A stretch of DNA of 64,000 nucleotides from an uncultured Duncaniella sp. (GTDB taxonomy: Bacteria > Bacteroidota > Bacteroidia > Bacteroidales > Muribaculaceae): contig CAJTMJ010000014.1 in NCBI GenBank assembly GCA_910577335.1, positions 18,815 to 82,814 on the forward strand, in the 5' to 3' direction. This document shows, piece after piece, positions 1 through 7,700 of the stretch (its first letter is position 1; every line of letters begins with the position of its first letter). The translations under genes and the position numbers were made by a program. The notes below the pieces were generated by a model, which saw only the letters and a list, made by a program, of their open reading frames with translations, ran no database searches and had not been told where the DNA came from.

Positions 1-343
1 CAACACTCAGGCTTCTAACGTGATCAAACAGGCTAACAACGCACTTCCGTTGAGCAACCTCATGGCTGACACCTTCCTGTTTGAATCAACTTCAATCCAG
101 ACCATCATGAGTGACTACTTCGTGCAGAACGCTTCGTTCCTCCGCTGCGACAACATCACTCTCGGTTACACTTGGAGCAACCTTTTCAACGACAATCTCC
201 GTCTCCGTCTCTACGGTGCCGTGCAGAACCCCTTCGTAATCACCAAGTATAAAGGTCTTGACCCGGAAATCTCTTCCGGTATCGACAATGGTGTATACCC
301 CAACCCGTTGACATTCACATTCGGTGTGGTTGCCTCATTCTAA
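1..343 (+). CDS. susC: SusC-like TonB-dependent receptor, C-terminal fragment
   Basis: The window opens inside this gene; the frame is open from base 2 and codes for about 113 C-terminal residues. Members of this family form 22-strand outer-membrane barrels that import glycans with TonB energy. What is visible fits the last barrel strands: alternating hydrophobic and polar stretches, a segment reading RLYGAVQNPFVITKYKGLDP, which is a very common SusC C-terminal pattern, and a final phenylalanine (VVASF) as expected for BAM-recognised barrels. It lies 45 bp before a SusD gene, the usual SusC-SusD pairing. The plug domain and substrate-related parts lie outside the window. Confidence 0.93.
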   Translation, partial: NTQASNVIKQANNALPLSNLMADTFLFESTSIQTIMSDYFVQNASFLRCDNITLGYTWSNLFNDNLRLRLYGAVQNPFVITKYKGLDPEISSGIDNGVYPNPLTFTFGVVASF

Positions 344-388
344 AAAACCATAGAGTTTAATTATTCATCATCTACGAAACAATAGACT

Positions 389-1954
389 ATGAAATTTTCA
401 AAATATATCATTCTCAGCGGAATCGCCCTCACTATGGGTTTCACCTCTTGCGTCGATGACCTTGACGTAAAGCCCGAGGATCCCGATTCAAAAACTGAGC
501 TTACCACTGCACAGGAATACTACGATCTCCTCGCACGCGCATACGGCGGTCTTGTGCTCGAAGGTGGTATATCTGTTGACGACGGCGGTGCCGGCGTATA
601 CACCCGCCAGCTTTGGAACCTTCAGGAACTCCCTACCGATGAAGCTCTCATCGGTAAGAACTGGAATGACGCAGGTATCGACGAACTCGATTTCAATACT
701 TGGTCAGGTGACAACCACTGGCTCTACGAATGTTTCTGCCGTTTCAACTATCAGATAGCACTCTGCAACGAGTTCCTCCGCACCATCGACAAGGCTGGCA
801 GCCTTATACCTGACGAAGGTATCGACGGTAAGAACATGCTTAAGGTCGAAGCTCGTGTGCTCCGTGACCTCTCTTACTACCACATGATCGACATCTTCGG
901 TCGCGGACCTTGGACTGATGAAAATTCAGTTGTGGGCGCTATACCTCCCACTTACGACCGCAAGCAGCTTTTCGACGCTGTGGTTGCTGACCTCGTTGAC
1001 GCTGTGCCTCAGCTCACACCCGCTTCTCAGCAGCGTTACGGTCGTATCTCTCGTGAAGCCGGTTACATGCTTCTCGCAAAGATGTACCTCAATGCCGAGG
1101 TTTACACCGGTACAGGAATGTGGCAGGAATGTGCCAACGCTTGTAACGAAATCCTCAAGACCATCAACACACTCGCTCCCGAGTACAAGTATCTGTTCTG
1201 CGGTTCCAATGACAAGTATGTCGGCAACGGCGAAATCCTTTGGTCAATTCCTCAGGATCAGAACACACTTCAGTGCTACGGTGGTACCACTTATCTTTCA
1301 GGCGGTGCTTACAATGGCGAAGTTGATGTGACACCTTACGGTTGCGGCGCATCAGGCTGGGGTGGTCCCCGTGTACGCGCAGAGCTTTCAAAAGCCCTCA
1401 AGTCAAACGACAAACGTCGTCTTATCTATGAAGGTGACCTGAAAGAGGATATCTCAGCTTCTGGTCTTGACTCTTGGACTTCAACAGGCGAAGGTTACAT
1501 GTGTATCAAGTATGTATACACCAATGAAGGTGACTACTACAACACTACCGGTAACAGCGGTTCACCCACAATCTTCAATTCAGCCGACTTCCCCTTGTTC
1601 CGTCTCGCCGACACATTCCTTATGCTCGCCGAGTGTGAACTTCATGGCGCAAGCGGTTGCAACGGTCTCGCCCGCTACAATGACGTGCGTATCCGTGCCG
1701 GTCTCCCCGCTGTAGGTTCTTACACAGCTGACGATCTTCTTAACGAACGTCTCTGCGAACTTTACTGGGAAGGTCACCGTCGTTCCGACCTTGTACGCTT
1801 CGGCAAATTCGCCGGCAGCGCTTACAACTGGTCATGGAAAGGTGGCATAGAGAATGGCGCAGGCACACCCGCTTACCGCAACCTATTCGCTATCCCGACT
1901 CAGTTCGTGCCCACTCTCGGTCAGAACGAAGGCTACGTGGGAGCTTCTAAATAA
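389..1954 (+). CDS. susD: SusD-like glycan-binding outer-membrane lipoprotein
   Basis: 521 aa RagB/SusD-family lipoprotein that caps the SusC barrel and binds glycan at the cell surface. The N-terminus has a lipoprotein signal peptide ending GFTSC, with Cys at about residue 21. Helical TPR-like segments occupy the first half, and the C-terminal part carries the family signature RRSDLVRFGKF followed by NWSWKGG. Segments such as QELPTDEAL and YGGTTYL resemble the starch-binding SusD of Bacteroides more than generic RagB proteins, so an alpha-glucan substrate is likely; that is inference from memory of the family. It follows susC by 45 bp and precedes two SusE/SusF-like genes, which supports a Sus-type operon. 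Confidence 0.95.
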   Translation: MKFSKYIILSGIALTMGFTSCVDDLDVKPEDPDSKTELTTAQEYYDLLARAYGGLVLEGGISVDDGGAGVYTRQLWNLQELPTDEALIGKNWNDAGIDELDFNTWSGDNHWLYECFCRFNYQIALCNEFLRTIDKAGSLIPDEGIDGKNMLKVEARVLRDLSYYHMIDIFGRGPWTDENSVVGAIPPTYDRKQLFDAVVADLVDAVPQLTPASQQRYGRISREAGYMLLAKMYLNAEVYTGTGMWQECANACNEILKTINTLAPEYKYLFCGSNDKYVGNGEILWSIPQDQNTLQCYGGTTYLSGGAYNGEVDVTPYGCGASGWGGPRVRAELSKALKSNDKRRLIYEGDLKEDISASGLDSWTSTGEGYMCIKYVYTNEGDYYNTTGNSGSPTIFNSADFPLFRLADTFLMLAECELHGASGCNGLARYNDVRIRAGLPAVGSYTADDLLNERLCELYWEGHRRSDLVRFGKFAGSAYNWSWKGGIENGAGTPAYRNLFAIPTQFVPTLGQNEGYVGASK

Positions 1955-1992
1955 TTCCATCATTCACAACTTCAAACAATATTTGAAATACG

Positions 1993-3078
1993 ATGAATAA
2001 ACTTCATATTTTTGGCATGATGGCGTTGGCTATGGTCAGCTTCACCTCTTGTGAGGATGACACAGACCCCAAACTTCAGGAGCCTACCGAGTTTGTGCTC
2101 AACACACCTCCATTTGCCACTCAGCTATATGATCTCACCCCCAACGGTGTGATTGAACTCACATGTTCTCAGCCTAACTATGGTCTGACACTCGCCACTA
2201 CCTACGGTGTTGAAATATCAATGCTTGAGGACTTCGGCGCAAACCTCCCCGCTCCCGGCGAAGGTGAAGCACCCCATGCGGTGACCATCCTTCCGGTAAA
2301 TCCGCAGAGCGCTGTGATCGAGATTCCCGAATCAAAGATCGCTGAAGCCATCTGCGCTATGCGCGGCATCACTTCCGAGGAAGAATATACTGAAATACCC
2401 GCTCATCCGCTATATGTGCGCGCTCTTGCTCACATCAACAACCAGCCCGCTACCAAGATCACATCCAACACTGTGACTCTTACTCAGGTCAAAGGCTACT
2501 GCGCATTCGAAGCTAAGGTATATGACGTGATTTACACTCCGGGTAACTCTAACGGTTGGAGCCACGGTGACTCACAGCAGCTTCTTGCTTACGCTGAGGG
2601 TAAATATCGCGGATTCATGTTCATCAACGGTAGCTTCAAATTCACTCCTCAACCCAACTGGGATTCTGACTGGGGCGCAGGTGCTACTGAAGGCACTCTC
2701 GAAGTCAAGGGTGGCGATATCGCAATGCCCGCTACCGGCGAAGGTCTCTACTATGCCGAAGTCGATGTCAATGCGCTCACCTACTCACTCACATACGTAT
2801 CAAGCGTAGGTGCTGTCGGTGACTTCAATGGCTGGGCTGCCGCAACTCCCGCAGAAATGAGCAATGCCGACAACTACCTCGTATGGACTATCACCACTGA
2901 CTTCACAGGTGGCGGCTTCAAGTTCATCTTCAACGGTCCTACCACTGAGTGGAAGTACAACCTTGGCGGAACATTTGACGAATTGGTATTCGATGGCGAC
3001 AATCTTCCCGACGAAGCAGGTAGCCACACTGTGACACTCGATCTCAGAAAGATACCTTATACTGCAACCTTTGAGTAA
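1993..3078 (+). CDS. susE: SusE/SusF-family surface lipoprotein (SusE-like)
   Basis: 361 aa lipoprotein with signal peptide and lipobox (SFTSC, Cys about residue 20). An N-terminal SusE-type Ig-like domain spans about residues 25-170. Two starch-binding-like beta domains follow: one around YTPGNSNGWSHGDSQ (about 180-270) and one around GAVGDFNGWAAATP (about 270-361). The repeated N-G-W motifs and the ending AGSHTVTLDLRKIPYTATFE are shared with the next gene. In the known Sus system such proteins bind starch at the surface but do not cut it. It is third in the operon, 38 bp after susD. Whether it plays the SusE or the SusF role is assigned by order only. Confidence 0.88.
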   Translation: MNKLHIFGMMALAMVSFTSCEDDTDPKLQEPTEFVLNTPPFATQLYDLTPNGVIELTCSQPNYGLTLATTYGVEISMLEDFGANLPAPGEGEAPHAVTILPVNPQSAVIEIPESKIAEAICAMRGITSEEEYTEIPAHPLYVRALAHINNQPATKITSNTVTLTQVKGYCAFEAKVYDVIYTPGNSNGWSHGDSQQLLAYAEGKYRGFMFINGSFKFTPQPNWDSDWGAGATEGTLEVKGGDIAMPATGEGLYYAEVDVNALTYSLTYVSSVGAVGDFNGWAAATPAEMSNADNYLVWTITTDFTGGGFKFIFNGPTTEWKYNLGGTFDELVFDGDNLPDEAGSHTVTLDLRKIPYTATFE

Positions 3079-3094
3079 GATCTATTAATTCGCA

Positions 3095-3127
3095 TGACCG
3101 TGGATGTCACCACGGCAACCACGGTCA
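3095..3127 (+). terminator. hairpin between susE and susF
   Basis: A 9-bp perfect inverted repeat (TGACCGTGG at 3095-3103 and its complement at 3119-3127) with a 15-base loop lies between the two genes. No T-run follows, so it is more likely an RNA-processing or attenuation hairpin than a full terminator. It also argues against starting susF upstream at 3104, which would sit inside the stem. Confidence 0.45.
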
Positions 3128-3142
3128 CGCTTTAATCTAAAA

Positions 3143-4588
3143 ATGAAAATTCCAAATATGAAATATTCAGCATTATTCGGGTTGGCAGCTCTCGCTCTCG
3201 GTTTCGCCGCTTGCGATGACATAGAGGACTCAAACAGTCTTCCCCAGTCCAATCCACAGCTCGACATAGTGAAGGCTGACAATGTTTCAGTAGCAGCAGC
3301 TCCTGCAGCTTCCGGAACCATTGACCTTGAAGCCCTCAACAACTCAGCGTCTACTGTAAATATTGCCAACGTGACCGAAGCATCAGACTGGCCCGAAGGT
3401 TTCACCGCTTCCGTGCCTTTCATGCAGGTTTCCAACGATCAAAGCTTCTCAAAAGTCGAGACTGTGGAAACTACCATGGGTGCTGAAGGTGCGATACTCG
3501 TTGAGCCTGACGCATGGGAAACTGCCCACGTGGCTCTTTTCGGCAAGAATCCTAAAGCTTCTACAGCTTACGTACGCTTCCCGGTAATCGCCGCTAACGG
3601 CGACCAGAAGGTACGCATGGGCGGTGAGGATTACTACTATGGTAATTTCAGCGTGTCAGTCAAGCCTTTCGACCTCTTCAACGGTCAGATTATCGAGGAT
3701 TCTTATTACCTCATCACCAATGTTGACAACTGGGATTTCAGCAAGGCTATCAAGTTCAGCCGCACTGACGCAGATGTTTATGATGATCCCGAATTCTCTG
3801 TTGTAGCCAATGTCAACGGCGCAGGTTACCAGTGGGCTATCATCCCCGCTTCAACCTACGATGCCGGCACTCTCGGTGCAGCATACGGCGTGGCTGACCC
3901 GGCAGAAATGGCTGGCACACTCGTGGCTACTCCCGCAGGTCAGACCATCACTTACGGTTTGATTGACGCTGTTGGTCCTCACATGATAAAGATCAACATG
4001 GAGAAGCTGACTTACGAGACCACACTTGCCATCCCGCAGCTTTACACCCCCGGCGACAGCAACGGTTGGAATCAGGGTGCATCTCAAATCCTTACCACTA
4101 CTGACTATGTGACCTACACAGGCTACGCACATCTCTCAGGTGGCTTCAAGTTCACTTCTCAGCCCAACTGGGACGGTATCAACTACGGTAACGCAGGTAA
4201 TGGCGCACTCAGCACTGCCGGTGATGCAGGCAACCTCACAGTTGACGCCGACGGTCTCTACTGGTGTAACGCTAACATCGTGTCGCTCACTTACGCTCTC
4301 ACCGAAATTAAGACTATCGGTCTTATCGGCGACGCAACTGCCGGCGGTTGGGACGCAAGCACACCTCTCCAGCCTTCTGCCGACTTCCTTACTTGGACCG
4401 GCACAGTAGAATTGAAGGATGGCGGATTTAAGTTCCGTGCCAACGACGGTTGGGATATCAACCTCGGCGGTTCACTCACTGACCTCACCCAAAACGGCGA
4501 CAACCTCGCCTCACCCGGTGCCGGAACATACGTAGTGACCCTCAACCTCAACGCAGTTCCCTACACAGCGACAATCACTAAGCAATGA
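3143..4588 (+). CDS. susF: SusE/SusF-family surface lipoprotein (SusF-like)
   Basis: 481 aa from ATG 3143; ATG 3158 is a close alternative. Both give a lipoprotein signal ending LGFAAC. Starting further upstream would place a basic non-signal stretch ahead of the signal peptide and is rejected. The layout is a SusE-type N-terminal domain, a middle domain, then two beta domains that mirror those of the preceding protein: YTPGDSNGWNQGASQ, and a C-terminal one with GGWDASTP ending TYVVTLNLNAVPYTATI. In Sus systems SusF is a non-catalytic surface starch binder with more binding domains than SusE, and this protein is the longer of the two. Last gene of the operon; a strong hairpin terminator lies 230 bp downstream after a repeat tract. 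Confidence 0.87.
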   Translation: MKIPNMKYSALFGLAALALGFAACDDIEDSNSLPQSNPQLDIVKADNVSVAAAPAASGTIDLEALNNSASTVNIANVTEASDWPEGFTASVPFMQVSNDQSFSKVETVETTMGAEGAILVEPDAWETAHVALFGKNPKASTAYVRFPVIAANGDQKVRMGGEDYYYGNFSVSVKPFDLFNGQIIEDSYYLITNVDNWDFSKAIKFSRTDADVYDDPEFSVVANVNGAGYQWAIIPASTYDAGTLGAAYGVADPAEMAGTLVATPAGQTITYGLIDAVGPHMIKINMEKLTYETTLAIPQLYTPGDSNGWNQGASQILTTTDYVTYTGYAHLSGGFKFTSQPNWDGINYGNAGNGALSTAGDAGNLTVDADGLYWCNANIVSLTYALTEIKTIGLIGDATAGGWDASTPLQPSADFLTWTGTVELKDGGFKFRANDGWDINLGGSLTDLTQNGDNLASPGAGTYVVTLNLNAVPYTATITKQ

Positions 4589-4799
4589 ACAATTGACAAT
4601 TGAAAATTGACATTTAACTTATAGGCTATGCCGCTTTGCTCTGCAAAGAATTGAAAATTAGTCCATCTGATTTGTCAATTTGATTTGTCAATTTGCTTCG
4701 CAAAAAAATGATAACTGTCAATTGTCAATTGTGAATTGCTAATTGCAACCTGAATAATTGTCAATTGTCAACTGTCAATTGTCAATTGTGAATTGACCC
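4589..4799. repeat. TCAATTG-type short repeat tract after susF
   Basis: The interval is packed with 7-bp units of the type GTCAATT / CAATTGA, for example the run from 4707 to 4737 and again from 4758 to 4796. Each unit is near-palindromic, so the tract can fold in many ways on either strand. It starts 3 bp after the susF stop codon, and a short piece (4865-4889) reappears beyond the terminator and supplies the last codons and stop of the symporter gene. The same repeat type occurs at 21937-22085. No coding frame is convincing here. Confidence 0.85.
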
Positions 4800-4818
4800 T
4801 TATTTCACTCTAAGAAAG

Positions 4819-4853
4819 CCGCCCGAATGTTTCCGAAAGGAACATCCGGGCGG
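4819..4853. terminator. bidirectional terminator between sus operon and symporter
   Basis: Strong hairpin: CCGCCCGAATGTTTCC (4819-4834), loop GAAA, and the near-complement at 4839-4853, with one mismatch and one extra T. TGATATTTTG follows on the plus strand and a TTTCTTA context follows on the minus strand. It sits between two convergent genes. Confidence 0.85.
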
Positions 4854-4885
4854 TGATATTTTGTTCAATTGACAATTATCAATTG

Positions 4886-6313
4886 CTAATTGTTCCAGCA
4901 TTCTGTTTCGTTGGCGATTTCGGGGATGGTGTTGGAGCTGTAGACGGGATCTTTGCCGGCTTTGCGCTGGGTGATGTAATCCTTTAACAGTATCACAGCA
5001 TATCTGCCAAGCATGAATATGGCACCAAGGTTGCATAAGGTCATAAGCGCCATGGTTATATCGGCAAAGCCCCACACCAAGTCAAGCGTGGTGATGCAAC
5101 CAACATATACCACAGCAGCCACAAGCACACGGTAGACCTTTATAATCCATTCACGATTGTAGATAAAGCGGATATTGGTCTCCCCATAATAATAGTTGGC
5201 GATTATACTCGTGAATGCGAAGAAAAATATGGCGATGCTTACAAAAATCGAGCCGAACTGATGTCCCCCTCCAAGCTCTGCATCAATCGCCTGTTGGGTC
5301 AGCACAATACCGTCGTGACCTTCGATGAAAATACCGCTGCAAAGGATTATGAAAGCCGTAGATGTACATACAAGCATCGTATCGGTATATACGCCCAATG
5401 CCTGAATCAAACCCTGCTTCACGGGATGGGTCACCGAGGCTGTTGCGGCAGCGTTTGGAGTAGAACCCTCGCCGGCTTCGTTGCTGAACAGACCTCGCTT
5501 CACTCCCATTATTATAGCCGCACCGAGAGTGCCACCCAATGCCTGATTCACACCGAAAGCATTTTCAAAAATCATAGCGAATATCTCGGGGATGCGGGTG
5601 ATATTCATTATTATAATCACAATAGCAAGGAGTATATAGGCTATCGCCATGACAGGGACTACTATCTCACTGAATCGGGACACACGCTGCACACCTCCCC
5701 ATATCACCACGATGGTCAATAGTGTCAGGATTATTGCCATCCATTCTTTGGGGAAAGAGAAACAGGCATTAAATGCGTCAGAGACGGTGTTTGACTGCAC
5801 GGAATTGAATGCAAAACCGAATGTCAAGGTGATAAGGATAGCAAATGTCACAGCCCACCAACGTTTATGAAGTCCCTTTTGGATATAATATGCAGGACCA
5901 CCCATAAACGACTTTTCACCTTTCACTTTGAAGAGCTGCGCAAGAGTCGATTCCACAAATGCACTCGAAGCACCTAACAATGCTATGATCCACATCCAGA
6001 ATACTGCGCCGGGACCTCCAAGGGCTATAGCAGTAGCCACACCTGCGAGGTTGCCGGTGCCAACACGTGAGGCAATCGAGAGTGCGAACGCCTGAAATGA
6101 ACTGATGGTGCCATGCGACGGCTCATCATTCTTACGCCGGTCGTTGTCTCGTTTACCCGACTTAACGAGCAGCCGGCACATCTCCCCTATCATACGGAAC
6201 TGCACGCCCCGTGTTATAAATGTGAAAAACAAAGCTGCAATCAGCAGCACCGTCACCATAACATAATCAGTAAGCACCCCGCTTACCGCATTTACCATAT
6301 CCTGTAGAGTCAT
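4886..6313 (-). CDS. AGCS-family sodium:alanine (glycine) symporter
   Basis: 475 aa from ATG 6313 (MTLQDMVNAVSGVLTDYV). An in-frame ATG at 6397 exists but lies upstream of the likely promoter at 6352-6359, so it is rejected. The protein is polytopic with about ten membrane helices and carries the family signature FSNEAGEGSTPNAAATA in its middle, together with the N-terminal GNLAGVATAIALGGPGAVFWMW segment typical of AGCS transporters. These carry alanine or glycine inward with sodium through the inner membrane. It is a single gene, convergent with the sus operon. Its last codons and TAG stop fall inside a piece of the TCAATTG repeat. Confidence 0.93.
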   Translation of the reverse strand: MTLQDMVNAVSGVLTDYVMVTVLLIAALFFTFITRGVQFRMIGEMCRLLVKSGKRDNDRRKNDEPSHGTISSFQAFALSIASRVGTGNLAGVATAIALGGPGAVFWMWIIALLGASSAFVESTLAQLFKVKGEKSFMGGPAYYIQKGLHKRWWAVTFAILITLTFGFAFNSVQSNTVSDAFNACFSFPKEWMAIILTLLTIVVIWGGVQRVSRFSEIVVPVMAIAYILLAIVIIIMNITRIPEIFAMIFENAFGVNQALGGTLGAAIIMGVKRGLFSNEAGEGSTPNAAATASVTHPVKQGLIQALGVYTDTMLVCTSTAFIILCSGIFIEGHDGIVLTQQAIDAELGGGHQFGSIFVSIAIFFFAFTSIIANYYYGETNIRFIYNREWIIKVYRVLVAAVVYVGCITTLDLVWGFADITMALMTLCNLGAIFMLGRYAVILLKDYITQRKAGKDPVYSSNTIPEIANETECWNN

Positions 6314-6351
6314 AATCGTATAATCAATTAACGCATGTATAATATATCCTA

Positions 6352-6359
6352 CAAAAATA
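6352..6359 (-). promoter_or_regulatory. -7 element for the symporter gene
   Basis: On the minus strand this reads TATTTTTG, matching the Bacteroidota TAnnTTTG -7 element, about 38 bp before the ATG at 6313. No clear TTG lies at the -33 distance, so it may be weak. Confidence 0.5.
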
Positions 6360-6404
6360 GTACAAAAATTGCTTTTCTGCACTATTTTTTGAATCATACA
6401 CCCC

Positions 6405-6441
6405 TTTAACTGATTTAAACTTCTTATAAAAGGTTAAATCA
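6405..6441. repeat. short palindromic repeat (AACTGATTTAAAC family), copy 1
   Basis: AACTGATTTAAAC, spacer TTCTTATAAAAG, then GTTAAATCA: an imperfect palindrome of about 37 bp. It is closely related to the copy at 53851-53891 and to the ends of the larger element at 6525-6718. Confidence 0.7.
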
Positions 6442-6459
6442 ACGTCATTAAAAACAAAA

Positions 6460-6480
6460 GCCGTGCCTGAAAAGCACGGC
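6460..6480 (-). terminator. terminator, minus strand, after hicAB
   Basis: Perfect 7-bp stem GCCGTGC / GCACGGC with a 7-base loop. On the minus strand it is followed by TTTTGTTTTTA, a good U-run. It would end transcription coming leftward from hicAB, upstream of the symporter promoter. A second small hairpin (ATCACTC-TCAC-GAGTGAT, 6502-6519) sits just to its right. Confidence 0.75.
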
Positions 6481-6524
6481 AGAACATTTATTTTACAAAG
6501 CATCACTCTCACGAGTGATAATAT

Positions 6525-6718
6525 TGAACTGATTTAAACTTTTTATAAACTGTTAAACTCAAGCTGAAAATTACTTTGTTTTCAATCTTTGATGCTCTTT
6601 TCGGCTGAATTATCAGCATCTCTTCGGTCACTTAGCTCGCTAAGCTCCCTCATCGAGCTAATAATTCATCTCGAAAATAGCTTCAAATCTTAAAAAATAA
6701 AAAGTTTAAATCAGTTCA
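6525..6718. repeat. 194-bp palindromic element with 22-bp terminal inverted repeats (MITE-like)
   Basis: Both ends carry TGAACTGATTTAAACTTTTTAT (22 bp, perfect) in inverted orientation: 6525-6546 and 6697-6718. The interior is also imperfectly palindromic: TTTGATGCTCTTTTCGGC with TGAATTATCAGC on the left matches TTTGAAGCTATTTTCGAG with TGAATTATTAGC read from the right, and the centre holds TTAGCTCGCTAA. No coding frame was seen. The right end stops 2 bp before the hicB stop codon. The core TGAACTGATTTA recurs near 45673, 53851-53891 and 53999. A non-autonomous transposon (MITE) or a large structured-RNA repeat both fit; no target-site duplication was obvious. Confidence 0.75.
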
Positions 6719-6720
6719 TT

Positions 6721-7116
6721 TTAGAAATTGGCAACAGCCAATTCTTTTGCTATGGAGTTTATCGCTTTTTTAAGTTTAAGATATTGACCTTCACCTGCAT
6801 TAGCCACACCGGATGTATATTTGCGCATCAGAGAAGGATTAATACCCGCCCTCTCGGCAATTTTTGACACATTAAGGAAATCAAAATATTCAAAAAATGA
6901 TTTCATGTCATAATGATACACAAATTCCAACTTTATCGGAGTCTTACCTTCCTTAACAAGCAAATCATTTATTTCCTCGTATGCTTTTAGCATGTCAGCT
7001 TTTGCTTCTTGGGGCGTATTCCCGAAGCCAAGCAACCCGAAATCGGGAAGCTCCTCCAACATATAGCAGGAGCATCCGCCATCTTTTGCCATTTCAAAAA
7101 CTATGTTTGCTTTCAT
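6721..7116 (-). CDS. hicB: HicB-like antitoxin with C-terminal helix-turn-helix
   Basis: 131 aa. The N-terminal half (MKANIVFEMAKDGGCSCYM, then LPDFGLLGFGNTPQEA) matches the HicB partial RNase-H-like fold, and the C-terminal part (about 80-128: FLNVSKIAERAGINPSLMRK) looks like a helix-turn-helix DNA-binding domain. HicB proteins block the HicA toxin and repress their own operon. It lies downstream of hicA on the same strand, the common hicA-hicB order, but 137 bp separates the genes, which is unusually far, and a hairpin sits in the gap. Its 3' end abuts the 194-bp palindromic element. Confidence 0.85.
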   Translation of the reverse strand: MKANIVFEMAKDGGCSCYMLEELPDFGLLGFGNTPQEAKADMLKAYEEINDLLVKEGKTPIKLEFVYHYDMKSFFEYFDFLNVSKIAERAGINPSLMRKYTSGVANAGEGQYLKLKKAINSIAKELAVANF

Positions 7117-7144
7117 CCGAATGAAATTATTAAAAGTCCTGTGA

Positions 7145-7167
7145 AAGGAGGCTTTAAAAGCCTCCTT
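7145..7167. terminator. perfect hairpin between hicA and hicB
   Basis: AAGGAGGCTT, loop TAA, AAGCCTCCTT: a perfect 10-bp stem. On the minus strand it lies after hicA and before hicB, so it could reduce read-through from toxin to antitoxin. The stem also buries a GGAGG-like sequence. A second G/C-rich hairpin (GGGGA-TCAC-TCCCC) occurs near 7214-7226. Confidence 0.6.
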
Positions 7168-7253
7168 ATATTCTTAACAACAATCGCTTGTCTTTAGTTA
7201 TGAAGTAATGAGTGGGGGATCACTCCCCAACCCATCTTTCTGAATTCCGACTG

Positions 7254-7445
7254 TCAAGTTTTCTTAACTCCGGATAGCCGGCGGATGCTACGTTCCGTCC
7301 CGGAGGGAACTTCCTTTGAACCATGATGTCCAAGCGGAAACTTCTTCCCCGTTATAGGTGAAAACCATATCAGATGATTACCACCTTTCCGAACAACATA
7401 GCATCCTGCGACCGTAAGTTCGGTCTCTAATTCGGAATACTTCAT
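7254..7445 (-). CDS. hicA: HicA-like mRNA interferase toxin
   Basis: 63 aa, the normal HicA size. The dsRBD-like fold is suggested by MKYSELETELTVAGCYVVRK, followed by the active-site segment GGNHLIWFSP, in which His (about residue 24) is the expected catalytic residue (GxSH/GGNH type), and by GHHGSKEVPSGT. HicA enzymes cleave mRNA without needing the ribosome. It is first in the pair, with a good promoter upstream (7479-7509) and a 12-bp palindrome between promoter and start that could be the HicB operator. Confidence 0.85.
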   Translation of the reverse strand: MKYSELETELTVAGCYVVRKGGNHLIWFSPITGKKFPLGHHGSKEVPSGTERSIRRLSGVKKT

Positions 7446-7462
7446 AAAATAAATGTTCTATT

Positions 7463-7474
7463 GTTGTTAACAAC
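7463..7474. promoter_or_regulatory. candidate HicB operator
   Basis: Perfect 12-bp palindrome GTTGTTAACAAC lying just downstream of the hicA -7 element, near the expected transcription start. Its half TTAACAAC recurs at 7174-7181 in the hicA-hicB gap. The role as a repressor site is inference. Confidence 0.45.
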
Positions 7475-7478
7475 GACG

Positions 7479-7509
7479 CAAAGGTAGCAATTTTGCTCCA
7501 TAAGACAAA
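7479..7509 (-). promoter_or_regulatory. hicAB promoter
   Basis: On the minus strand: TTG, a 19-bp spacer, then TACCTTTG (7486-7479). This is a full match to the Bacteroidota primary promoter pattern, about 33 bp before the hicA start codon. Confidence 0.7.
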
Positions 7510-7626
7510 ATTTTTATTCGATATAAATTACAATTTTAATCTTATTTATCGGTGTATGATAAAATTTAAATGTCACATTTTAATTCCATTTTAACCTGCA
7601 TATTAGGAATTAAGGTAATTTTTTAG

Positions 7627-7634
7627 TAAATTTG
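7627..7634 (+). promoter_or_regulatory. -7 element for the GH3 gene
   Basis: TAAATTTG matches TAnnTTTG, giving a leader of about 60 nt before ATG 7701. No clear TTG is present at -33. The 255-bp gap between hicA and this gene is otherwise AT-rich and shows no frame. Confidence 0.5.
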
Positions 7635-7700
7635 TAGCAAGATAAGTGGCTTTTAATCAGGCTTATCATAATACTTTGTAGCAAATAAACATTTAAAACC

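Noticed and set aside
4589..4799. CRISPR array
   Set aside because: The repeats are 7 bp, adjacent and without unique spacers of fixed length.
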